Below are positions 17,012-24,334 of a stretch of 64,000 nt of DNA, piece after piece. The stretch is from Micromonospora_G sp040676775 (lineage in GTDB: Bacteria; Actinomycetota; Actinomycetes; Mycobacteriales; Micromonosporaceae). The notes beneath the pieces are model-generated. The model did not search any database and was not told the origin of the DNA. It saw nothing but the letters and a program-made list of their open reading frames with translations. The stretch lies in NCBI RefSeq assembly GCF_040676775.1, contig NZ_JBFAPP010000015.1:1-64000 (forward strand), read 5' to 3'. The number at the start of each line of letters is the position of its first letter. Position 1 is the first letter of the stretch. Made by a program: the position numbers and the translations under genes.

Positions 17012-17664
17012 CCGGGCCGGCGGAACACCGAAGCACCGCGGAACCCACCGCGGACTCCAACTTGGAACCCACCGCGGAATCCAACGCGAAACCCACCGCG
17101 GAATCCAACGCGGAACCCACCGCGAAACCCACCGCGGAATCCAACTCGGAACTCGCGACGGAACTCGTCGCCCGGGTGGATCGGGACCAGCAGGCGCGGT
17201 CCGAATTGCCGAAGCGGCCGGTCGACCACGCCGACTGGGCCCGGGTGGAGGCGGTCGACGCCGAGAACACCGCCTGGCTGAAGGGGATTCTCGACCGGCA
17301 CGGCTGGCCCCGCCGCAGCGACGTCGGCGATGAGGCCGCCGTCGCCGCCTGGCTGCTGGCCCAGCACGCCGACCGTGACCCGGCCTTCCAGCGCGAGTGT
17401 CTGGCCCTGCTCGAACAGGCGGTGAGCGACGGTGAGGCGAGCCCCGGCCACCTCGCCTATCTCACCGACCGGGTCCTGCGGGCGGAGGGAAAACCGCAGC
17501 TGTACGGCACCCAGTTCTGGTACCTACCGGAGAACCTGGACGAGCCGACCCCACAACCGATCGAGGACCTTGCCGGCCTCGACGAGCGGCGCCGCAAGGT
17601 CGGCTTCGGGCCGTTCGCCGATCACCTGGCGGGCATCCGTCGTTCCGAGGCCGAGGACGACTGA
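17008..17664 (+). CDS. DUF6624 family protein with repetitive N-terminus
   Basis: The 218-residue protein has a DUF6624-type domain from about residue 48 to 212. Recognisable pieces are RVDRDQQARSEL, TAWLKGILDRHGWP, AAWLLAQHAD, GKPQLYGTQFWY and RRKVGFGPFADHL. Function is unknown; such proteins often sit in accessory regions. Residues about 12-47 are made of imperfect EPTAESNA octapeptides from 24-bp tandem repeats, absent from the family domain and probably disordered. The GTG start overlaps the preceding VOC stop. The repetitive head could also mean that the true start is later; no better ribosome site was found inside. Confidence 0.78.
   Translation: MTGPAEHRSTAEPTADSNLEPTAESNAKPTAESNAEPTAKPTAESNSELATELVARVDRDQQARSELPKRPVDHADWARVEAVDAENTAWLKGILDRHGWPRRSDVGDEAAVAAWLLAQHADRDPAFQRECLALLEQAVSDGEASPGHLAYLTDRVLRAEGKPQLYGTQFWYLPENLDEPTPQPIEDLAGLDERRRKVGFGPFADHLAGIRRSEAEDD
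17041..17148 (+). repeat. 24-bp tandem repeats in the DUF6624 gene
   Basis: Units of 24 bp resembling GAACCCACCGCGGAATCCAA occur at 17041, 17065, 17089 and 17125, with a 12-bp half unit at 17113. They stay in frame and encode (E/K)PTA(E/D)SN(A/L/S). The pattern suggests slippage-driven length variation. Confidence 0.88.
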
Positions 17665-17685
17665 GCCCTCCACCGGCTGCACCCG

Positions 17686-18423
17686 TCATGCCCGCCGGGT
17701 CATGATCCGCAGGGTGATGGTGAGCCCGAGTACGCACCACACGGCCAGTACGGCGAACGGCAGTGCGCTGACCCCGTCCGGCGGGACGGCCAGGGTGTCG
17801 CGTACGGCTTCGGCCATGTACTGGAACGGCAGTGCCCGGTGCACGGTCTGCAGCCATTCGGGTAGCCGGTCGGCGGGGAAGTTGATCGGGGCGAACATCA
17901 GCGCGACGAAGACGATCAGTTGGGCGATCAGGTTGGCGACCGTCGGCGAGGTGGCGTACGCGATCGCGTACCCGATCGCGGTTGCGGTCAGCGCGACGAG
18001 CAGGACGGCCGCCACGACGAGCGGGCTGATGTCGAGCGTGAGGTCGAACCGGATCGTCGCCGTGAGCAGCGCCAGGACGAGTCCGGGCAGTGCGGTCGCC
18101 AGCCAGGTGCTGAGGTCGGCGGCGAGGATCGCGGACCGGGGCACCGGGAGGGTGCGGTTGTAGTCGAAGGTGCCGGCGGTCTTGGCCTCGGCGACCAGCT
18201 GCGGTGCGAGCACCATGCCGACGGTGATCAGGCCGAGGGTGGGTGCACCGATCGACAGGTAGAGCGCGGTGGCCTGGTCCATGGTGGGGATCAGGAACGA
18301 GAAGCCGATCACGATGCCGACCGCCAGCATGGTCTGGATGATGACCATCAGCGGGAGGGTGTGCTTGAGTCGGATGGTGCTCCAGCGCAGGAGCAGCAGG
18401 TAGCTACGCAGCCAGGATCGCAT
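17686..18423 (-). CDS. ABC-2 type transporter permease
   Basis: This 245-residue integral membrane protein has six hydrophobic segments and the general look of ABC2_membrane permeases (LLLRWSTIRLKHTLPLMVII at the start; TIGMVLAPQLVAEAKTAGTFDYNRTLP in the middle, typical of daunorubicin/drug-type exporters). It would form the channel of an exporter with the ATPase encoded just upstream, whose 3' end overlaps this gene by 20 bp. The pair is divergent from a TetR gene and probably repressed by it. The substrate is unknown; a drug, lipid or peptide is likely. Confidence 0.85.
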   Translation of the reverse strand: MRSWLRSYLLLLRWSTIRLKHTLPLMVIIQTMLAVGIVIGFSFLIPTMDQATALYLSIGAPTLGLITVGMVLAPQLVAEAKTAGTFDYNRTLPVPRSAILAADLSTWLATALPGLVLALLTATIRFDLTLDISPLVVAAVLLVALTATAIGYAIAYATSPTVANLIAQLIVFVALMFAPINFPADRLPEWLQTVHRALPFQYMAEAVRDTLAVPPDGVSALPFAVLAVWCVLGLTITLRIMTRRA

Positions 18424-19348
18424 CGCCGGTTTCCTTCTCGGTGCCGGCGGTCAGGCCGACGTAGACGTCTTCGAGGCTGACCGGGTGCAGGGCGAACTCG
18501 GTGATGGTGCCGGCGCCGCGCAGGCCGAGCGCCCAGGCGACGGCCCGTTCGGTCTGGTCGGTGTCGACCGGCAGGACCATCCGACGGCCGGTGACCGTGA
18601 CGGTGCCGACCCAGGCCGGTGGCGCGGGCGGCGGCAGCCCCGGCGTGCAGGTCAGTTCGAGCCGCAGGTCGGCGGTGACCCGGTTGCGCAGTTCGGCGGG
18701 GGTGCCGGTGACCACCGCCCGGCCGTGGTCGAGCACCACGATCCGGTCGACGCTCCGTTCTGCCTCGGCCACGTTGTGGGTGACCAGGATGACCGCGCAG
18801 CCGTCTGCCGCGAGGTCGCGTACCTGCTGCCAGAGCAGGCGGCGGCGGACCGGGTCGACGTCGTTGGTGGGCTCGTCGAGCATCACCAGCCGGCCGGGTT
18901 CGACCGCCGCCATGCAGAACGCGGTCAGCCGGCGGACACCCCCGGAGAGGCGTTCTCCGGGTACGTCCGCCCACTCGGCGATGTCGAGGGCGGCGAGCAG
19001 TTCTCCGGTACGTTGCCGTACCCGTTGCCGTTTGCCGCCGCGGATCCGGCCGAGGATTTCGATCGCCTGTCTCGGCGTCACCCCGGCCAACGGTGCCTGT
19101 GCCTGGAGTTGGACCGAGCAGACCGCACGCGCGTACGCCGGGTCGGTGACCGGGTCACGGCCGTCCAGCCGCAGCGTGCCGGAGGTCGGTCGGACCAGGC
19201 CGGCGACCTGGTTGAGCAGGGTGGTCTTGCCGGCGCCGTTGTGGCCGAGCAGGCCGAGGACCTCGCCGGGACGGACTTCGAGGGAGAGGTCGTCGTTGGC
19301 GCGCAGGCCACCTCGGTAGATCTTCGTCAGGTGTTCGACGTGCAGCAT
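18404..19348 (-). CDS. ABC transporter ATP-binding protein
   Basis: The 314-residue cytoplasmic ATPase has Walker A GHNGAGKTT (about 38-46), signature ERLSGGVRRL near 135, Walker B RLVMLDEPTNDVD near 155 and an H-loop in VTHNVAEAE. It belongs to the exporter-type (drug resistance, CcmA-like) group and pairs with the downstream permease. The start is placed at MLHVEHLTKIY (19348) because GAGGTGG precedes it at good distance; six extra codons upstream are in frame but lack support. The promoter region holds three ATAC-N6-GTAT sites shared with the divergent TetR gene. Confidence 0.9.
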   Translation of the reverse strand: MLHVEHLTKIYRGGLRANDDLSLEVRPGEVLGLLGHNGAGKTTLLNQVAGLVRPTSGTLRLDGRDPVTDPAYARAVCSVQLQAQAPLAGVTPRQAIEILGRIRGGKRQRVRQRTGELLAALDIAEWADVPGERLSGGVRRLTAFCMAAVEPGRLVMLDEPTNDVDPVRRRLLWQQVRDLAADGCAVILVTHNVAEAERSVDRIVVLDHGRAVVTGTPAELRNRVTADLRLELTCTPGLPPPAPPAWVGTVTVTGRRMVLPVDTDQTERAVAWALGLRGAGTITEFALHPVSLEDVYVGLTAGTEKETGDAILAA

Positions 19349-19366
19349 CCCGCACCACCTCTTCAC

Positions 19367-19416
19367 ATACCGATCAGTATTCAGATACCAAGGAGTATCC
19401 GGATACCGATCAGAAT
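19367..19416. promoter_or_regulatory. Triple operator array, probable TetR binding sites
   Basis: Three copies of ATAC-N6-GTAT are spaced exactly 18 bp apart: 19367-19380 (N6 = CGATCA), 19385-19398 (CAAGGA) and 19403-19416 (CGATCA, right half GAAT). They fill the 99-bp gap between the divergent ABC ATPase and TetR genes. Dyad sites in this position are characteristic of autoregulating TetR repressors. Confidence 0.75.
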
Positions 19417-19447
19417 GTCAACGCGCCTGTTGTGGCAGGATCACGAC

Positions 19448-20098
19448 ATGAGCGATCGACTCACCCGCGCGCAGCAGCAACAGCGCACCCGACAGCACCT
19501 GCTGGACGCGGCGGAGACGCTCTTCGGTGAACGGGGCATCCACCGGACCTCGCTCGACGAGGTGGCGGCCGAGGCAGGGCTGACCAAGGGCGCGATCTAC
19601 GCCAACTTCGAGAGCAAGACCGGGCTGGTGGCGGCGATCCTCGAACGCCGCCTCACCGACGACCATCCGGCCTACCCCGGTACCGAGGCCGACGCCGACA
19701 TCTCGTACGCCGGTTGGCTGCGTCACCTCGGCGCCGACTACGACGCCACCCTCCCGCTGCCCAAGGTACGCCGGTTCGCCATGGCCATCGTCGAGTTCTG
19801 GCTGTACGGGATGCGCACCCCGGAGGCACGGGAGTCGATCGCGGCGTGGCTGCGCGTGGTCCGGGCGAGCAACGCGAAGGAGATCGTCGAGCGGACCGGG
19901 GGCAACCCGCCCATGCCCGCCGACCAGTTGGCCGCCCTGATGACCGCGCTGGACGTCGGCGTCGCCTTCCAGCACCTGATCGACCCCGACGCGGTTCCGA
20001 CCGAGGTCTACGGCCGAGGCCTGCGCGCCATCCTCGGAACCGACGGGCCATCCCGACAGGCAAGCGAGGAGACAGCCGACCGGGCAGCCGGGGGGTGA
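19448..20098 (+). CDS. TetR family transcriptional regulator
   Basis: The 216-residue protein has an N-terminal TetR helix-turn-helix (about 8-60: RQHLLDAAETLFGERGIHRT, LDEVAAEAGLTKGAIYANFE) and a variable ligand-binding C-terminal domain. It is transcribed divergently from the ABC transporter pair across a gap with three operator-like dyads, so the simplest model is ligand-relieved repression of the exporter and of itself. The ATG at 19448 was chosen because it directly precedes the HTH; the open frame extends far upstream through the ABC genes as a shadow. Confidence 0.92.
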   Translation: MSDRLTRAQQQQRTRQHLLDAAETLFGERGIHRTSLDEVAAEAGLTKGAIYANFESKTGLVAAILERRLTDDHPAYPGTEADADISYAGWLRHLGADYDATLPLPKVRRFAMAIVEFWLYGMRTPEARESIAAWLRVVRASNAKEIVERTGGNPPMPADQLAALMTALDVGVAFQHLIDPDAVPTEVYGRGLRAILGTDGPSRQASEETADRAAGG

Positions 20099-20304
20099 CC
20101 CGCAGGGTCGTCGCCCGCGTACACGTCGATCTGGTCCGACACGCCAGCGCCACCGCGTTTCGGGTGTCCCGGCTCGGGTAGCAAGCGCGATCCGGATTTG
20201 TCCCGGCGCCTGGATCCTGTCGGCTCGTCATGGGCTGTACCTGCGGGATCTGCCCGACGCCGAACTGGTTCGGCTCCGCTCGGCCCGCTGAACAGGAGGC
20301 AACC

Positions 20305-20721
20305 ATGACAACCGACGTGGCACCCGACTATTTCAAGCCCGAGGCGGGGATCTTCCTCGCCACCCTGTTGATAGTCCGTGACATCGACCGGTCACGGGAG
20401 TACTACGAGCGGGTGTTCGGGGCCACCTGTGTCCACGAGAGCAACCCGCTGATCCTCCGTTTCCACAACAGCTACATCATCATCAACGTCGAGGGCGGTC
20501 CGACGGACGACAAGCCGATGGTGCAGGCCAAGGCGCCGGCCGACTCCAACACGTTGAGCTGTGCGATGAACGTACGGGTCACCGACATCCGGTCGCTCTA
20601 CCAGGAGTGGAAGGCCCGCGGCGCGGACTTCATCACCGAACCGAAGGACCACGGTACGGAGATCCGGTGCTACCTGCGCGACCCCGACGGCTACCTGATC
20701 GAGGTCGGACAGGGCCTCTGA
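20305..20721 (+). CDS. VOC-fold protein
   Basis: The 138-residue product is a VOC-superfamily protein: IFLATLLIVRDIDRSREYYE starts the first module and YLRDPDGYLIEVGQG ends the second, with the Glu of LIEVG as a probable metal ligand. A strong AGGAGG ribosome site six bases before the ATG fixes the start. It is monocistronic, with about 200 bp upstream that carry no gene. It converges on the lipid kinase gene, whose stop is only a few bases away, so a terminator must overlap coding sequence or be absent. Confidence 0.85.
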   Translation: MTTDVAPDYFKPEAGIFLATLLIVRDIDRSREYYERVFGATCVHESNPLILRFHNSYIIINVEGGPTDDKPMVQAKAPADSNTLSCAMNVRVTDIRSLYQEWKARGADFITEPKDHGTEIRCYLRDPDGYLIEVGQGL

Positions 20722-20727
20722 CCTCTA

Positions 20728-21633
20728 CTAGCCGTCCGTCGCCTGGTCGCCGTCACGCTGGGCCGGTACGCACACCGTGATGGCGGACGGCACCACCCGT
20801 ACCTTCAGCCGCTTGCCGGTGCCGCACGCACCGCCGTCGACCTCGTACGTCTGTGGTGTGTCGAACCGTACGTCGACCTTCCGCCCCTGGGTGATCTCCA
20901 GCAGCGGAGAGTTCTCGGACCGGCCGACCGCCATCCGGCCGAGCGTACGGGCCCAGTCGATCACCCCGTGCCCGGTGGCGACGCCGATCTCCAGCCGGCC
21001 GTCGTCGGGGCGGGCGTCGTCGAAGGCCTCGATCCCGCCGGTGATCGTGCTGACGTTGCCGAACAGCACGCAGCTCGCCTCGCCGTCGAACCACTTCTCC
21101 CCGTCGACCTTGATCTTCACCGGCACGACCTCGTCGCGTACGTGCCGCAGGCCGGTCCAGACGTAGGCGAGCTTGCCCATGCTGTCCTTCAGCTGCCGGT
21201 CGGCGTCCGAGATCATCTCCGCGTCGAAGCCGGCGCCGGCCATCACCGCGAAGTGCTGCCCGTTGACCCGACCGAGGTCGATCCGGCGACGCTCGCCGTG
21301 CAGGGCGATCCGAAGTGCCTCGTCGAGGTCCTGCGGGATGCCGAGGTTGGTGGCGAGCAGGTTCGCCGTGCCGGCCGGCAGGATCCCGGTGGCACCGTCC
21401 CAGCCAGCGAGGGTGTCCACGCAGTGCTGGACCATGCCGTCCCCGCCCCAGACCAGGATCAGTTCGGCTCCCTTGTCCAGCGCCTTCCGTACCTTCTTGG
21501 GAGCTTTACGGCTTTTCGGCACCTCGTACCAGATCGGGTCTGTGATGCCCTCGTCGGTGAGCCGCCGACGCAGCTCGCCGAGCCCGCCGCCGAGCGTCTT
21601 CTTGCGGTGGGCGATCACCGCGACCCTGGTCAC
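20728..21633 (-). CDS. Diacylglycerol kinase-family lipid kinase
   Basis: The 301-residue protein belongs to the DAGK/sphingosine kinase/YegS superfamily, which phosphorylates lipid hydroxyls with ATP. The nucleotide-binding loop is WGGDGMVQH (about 64-72; GGDGT in most relatives), and ILPAGTANLLATNLGIP (about 84-100) matches the second conserved block. The C-terminal half contains the beta-sandwich with AGAGFDAEMI and PDDGRLEIGVATG. Cytosolic or peripherally membrane-associated action on diacylglycerol or a related lipid is inferred. It stands alone. Confidence 0.85.
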   Translation of the reverse strand: MTRVAVIAHRKKTLGGGLGELRRRLTDEGITDPIWYEVPKSRKAPKKVRKALDKGAELILVWGGDGMVQHCVDTLAGWDGATGILPAGTANLLATNLGIPQDLDEALRIALHGERRRIDLGRVNGQHFAVMAGAGFDAEMISDADRQLKDSMGKLAYVWTGLRHVRDEVVPVKIKVDGEKWFDGEASCVLFGNVSTITGGIEAFDDARPDDGRLEIGVATGHGVIDWARTLGRMAVGRSENSPLLEITQGRKVDVRFDTPQTYEVDGGACGTGKRLKVRVVPSAITVCVPAQRDGDQATDG

Positions 21634-21795
21634 CGGCCCACCCGGCTCGCGACGAAGAGGGCACGGCCGCCGCCCGACCGGGTCGGCACAACACCAACGG
21701 AGTACGTCATGCGTCGGGTCTTACCCACCACCCGACCCGATCCACACCCGCCCCGCCGTCCCGGCACCCCCAGCCGGTTCGGCTACCGTGCGGGC

Positions 21796-22518
21796 ATGCC
21801 AGTACGCGCGGTACGCCGGGACAGCGGTCGGTCGGCCGCCGAGCGGGCGCCGGTGGAGCCGAAACGACCCGCGTCGCTGGACCTGGCCACGGTCGAGGAA
21901 CACGACCTCGACCACGAGGCGACGTTCCGCCGGCTGGGATTCGTGGACCTGGACCTGTCCGGCCGGTCGGCGGACGCGGTGGAGTTCGAGCACTGCCGGT
22001 TGCGCGGCACCGACCTGAGCGGCACCTCCCTCGACGGGGCCAAGTTCAGCGACTGCCTGGTGGAAAGCTCGAACCTGGCCAACCTGCGGGTGGAGAAGTC
22101 GAGCCTGCTGCGGGTACGGCTGTCGACCGCACGGATGACCGGCCTGCATTGGGTCAACGGCTCACTGCGCGACGTGACGTTCGCGCAGTGCCGGCTCGAC
22201 CTGGCCTCGTTCCGGTTCTCGAACTTCCAGCACGTCGTGTTCGAGGGCTGCAACCTGAGCCGGGCCGACTTCACCAACGCCGACCTCGGCGGCGTACGTT
22301 TCACCGACTGCGACCTGACCGGCGCCCAGTTCAGCCACGCGAAAATGCCGGGCACCCGGTTCGTCAACTGTTCCCTGGCCGGAATCGGCGGGGTGACGAG
22401 CCTGGCCGGTGCGATCGTCGCGCGAGCCGACCTGATCGCGCTGTCGTACACGCTCGCGGGTGCGCTCGGCATCCGGATCGAGGACGAGGACGCCGATCGG
22501 GATGCCGCGCGCACCTGA
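21796..22518 (+). CDS. Pentapeptide-repeat protein
   Basis: The 240-residue product carries A(D/N)LXX-type pentapeptides in two blocks: about 52-115 (FEHCRLRGTDLSGTSLDGAK and on) and about 125-190 (FRFSNFQHVVFEGCNLSRAD, FTNADLGGVRFTDCDLTGAQ). These would fold into a right-handed quadrilateral beta-helix. Such proteins mimic DNA (Qnr, MfpA) or have structural roles; this one is not close enough to call a gyrase protector. The ATG at 21796 was chosen because upstream in-frame sequence is shadow of the lipid kinase. It is divergent from that kinase. Confidence 0.85.
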   Translation: MPVRAVRRDSGRSAAERAPVEPKRPASLDLATVEEHDLDHEATFRRLGFVDLDLSGRSADAVEFEHCRLRGTDLSGTSLDGAKFSDCLVESSNLANLRVEKSSLLRVRLSTARMTGLHWVNGSLRDVTFAQCRLDLASFRFSNFQHVVFEGCNLSRADFTNADLGGVRFTDCDLTGAQFSHAKMPGTRFVNCSLAGIGGVTSLAGAIVARADLIALSYTLAGALGIRIEDEDADRDAART

Positions 22519-22528
22519 CGAGCGCTGC

Positions 22529-22951
22529 TCAGCTCACGCAGAGTTCGTTGCCCTCGGGGTCGTGCAGGGTGGTGTTGACCGGGCCCCGGTCGGACGTGAC
22601 CCAGGCGATGGTGGCGCCCAGTTCGAGCAGGCGTTCGACCTCCGCCTTCGCCACCTCCGGACCGACCTGGAGGTCCAGGTGCACCCGGTTCTTCGCGGTC
22701 TTCGGCTCGGGCACCCGCTGGAAGAACAGCCGGGGGCCGGTGCCGTCGGGGTCCGTGCAGGTCGCCACGTCGCGGAAGGCGCGACGGCCGTCGACCTCGA
22801 TCACCTCGTGCTCCTGTAGCTGACCGCCGTCGAGTAGCTGACCGACCAGCGCACTGTGGTCCTCCTGCTGGTAGCGCAGCGCCTCGGCCCAGAAGCGGGC
22901 CAGCGCGTGCGGGTCGGCCGCGTCGAAGGCCACCTGGATTCTCACGCCCAT
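22529..22951 (-). CDS. VOC-fold protein (glyoxalase_6-like)
   Basis: The 140-residue protein matches the actinobacterial VOC subgroup with IQVAFDAADPHALARFWAEA at the start, KNRVHLDLQVG in the middle and TTLHDPEGNELCVS at the end. These are often annotated as glyoxalase-like and have no assigned substrate. His of VHLDL and Glu of GNEL are candidate metal ligands. It converges on the pentapeptide-repeat gene and diverges from an unknown membrane protein gene, with a palindromic site at 22979-22993 in between. Confidence 0.82.
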   Translation of the reverse strand: MGVRIQVAFDAADPHALARFWAEALRYQQEDHSALVGQLLDGGQLQEHEVIEVDGRRAFRDVATCTDPDGTGPRLFFQRVPEPKTAKNRVHLDLQVGPEVAKAEVERLLELGATIAWVTSDRGPVNTTLHDPEGNELCVS

Positions 22952-22978
22952 GACCGTTTCCTCCGCACCATCGTCGTA

Positions 22979-22993
22979 ACCGGTAATACCGGT
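22979..22993. promoter_or_regulatory. Palindromic site upstream of the VOC gene
   Basis: ACCGGT-AAT-ACCGGT is a 6-3-6 repeat in which each half is itself self-complementary, located 28 bp upstream of the VOC start in the divergent gap. It could be an operator, but short GC-rich palindromes occur often by chance in such DNA. Confidence 0.35.
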
Positions 22994-23082
22994 GTCTACA
23001 GCAGACTAGCAAGCTCCGCGCTCGATTCCCGTACGCCGCCACGGCGGATTGACCGGTGCCCGCGCTCTGACAGGATCAGCGG

Positions 23083-24306
23083 GTGCCCATCACCGCCTCC
23101 CGCGCCCTGGTCCGACAAGCCGAGCGCTGGTTCGTCCGTCACGGCGTGCCACAGATGATCGCCGGGTACGACTTCGACCGGCACATCCTCCCCCGGATGC
23201 TGCCGTTCCTCGCCGTGGTCGTGGTAGCCGACCTCGCCTGGGTGATCCTGCAGGCCGCCACCGGCACCGCCCGCTGGGTGCTGCTCGCGATCGTGGCCGC
23301 CGCCGGACTGGCCGGCTGGTCCGCGCTGACCAGGTTCGGCCGCCGCCTGCCGCACTTCTCCCGGCGGATGATGATCACGATCCTGGTCGCGTACGCGGTG
23401 GTGCCGGTTGTCGTACCGCCGCTCGCGCTCTGGCTGCACGACGGACAGTTGAAGATCACCGTCACCTCGGTGGCCGCGTTCGCGCTGCTGTTCACCGGCT
23501 CCTGGCTGGCCACCAGCTACGGCGTGGTCCCGCTGCTGCGCCGCGCCATCCGGCACGCGGTTGACGACATGCGCAACAGCGTCCGGCTACAGGGCCGGGC
23601 CCTGCCGCTGCTGCTCTTCGTCACCCTGTTCTTCTTCTTCACCGGCGAACTGTGGCAGGCGATGAACCGGCTGCCCTGGTACCGCCTGGGTCTGGTGCTC
23701 AGCCTGTTCACCGCGGTGACCATCCTGGCCGCCGCCGGCCGGCTCCGCGACGAGATCGGCCGGGTGGAGCAGGATCTCAGCGCAGAACGGCTCTCCTCGT
23801 CCTGCAAGCGCACCCCGCTGGCCAGCCTGCCGATCGAGGAGGTCGCCCCGGACGGACCCCTGCAACCGGTGCCGCTCAACGGCCGGCAGGTGGGCAACCT
23901 GCTGCTCATGCTCGCCACCCGGCAACTCGTACAGGCCCTGGTGGTCGGGGTCGGACTGTTCAGCTTCTTCCTGCTGCTCGGACTGATCGTGGTCCAGCCG
24001 GAGACCGCCGAGCAGTGGATCGGTGAACCCCCGGCGATGCTCGGCGCCGGACTGCCGGTGCCGCTGGCACTGCTCGGCAACGCCACCCTGCTGGCCGGCT
24101 TCGGCAGCATGTACTTCGCGGTCACCTCGATGAGCGACGTGGAACACCGCCGCCAGTTCTTCGCCCCGATCCTGGACGAGGTCGAACGGACGCTCGCCGT
24201 ACGCGCCGTCTACCTCTCCGTACGCGAGATCGTGCTGCCGACCCAGCCCGTACCGCTCCAGCCGACAGAAGCGGCCGTCGGTCCCGTGGTCGACGCGGGC
24301 CGGTAG
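23083..24306 (+). CDS. Polytopic membrane protein of unknown function
   Basis: The 407-residue protein has about seven to eight predicted membrane segments: two pairs between 40 and 160, further segments at about 175-200 and 207-222, and two near 300-330 and 345-370. A soluble loop of about 60 residues lies at 225-285. The sequence does not show a transporter or enzyme motif I can name. The GTG start at 23083 follows AGGA at reasonable distance. It is monocistronic, followed by a convergent AAA ATPase gene 28 bp away. Function unknown. Confidence 0.75.
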   Translation: MPITASRALVRQAERWFVRHGVPQMIAGYDFDRHILPRMLPFLAVVVVADLAWVILQAATGTARWVLLAIVAAAGLAGWSALTRFGRRLPHFSRRMMITILVAYAVVPVVVPPLALWLHDGQLKITVTSVAAFALLFTGSWLATSYGVVPLLRRAIRHAVDDMRNSVRLQGRALPLLLFVTLFFFFTGELWQAMNRLPWYRLGLVLSLFTAVTILAAAGRLRDEIGRVEQDLSAERLSSSCKRTPLASLPIEEVAPDGPLQPVPLNGRQVGNLLLMLATRQLVQALVVGVGLFSFFLLLGLIVVQPETAEQWIGEPPAMLGAGLPVPLALLGNATLLAGFGSMYFAVTSMSDVEHRRQFFAPILDEVERTLAVRAVYLSVREIVLPTQPVPLQPTEAAVGPVVDAGR

Positions 24307-24334
24307 CGCAGATGCGGGTGCGGTGGCCGGCGGG

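Noticed and set aside
18485..19447. Long upstream extension of the TetR frame
   Set aside because: It lies opposite the ABC transporter genes; the HTH starts only after 19448.
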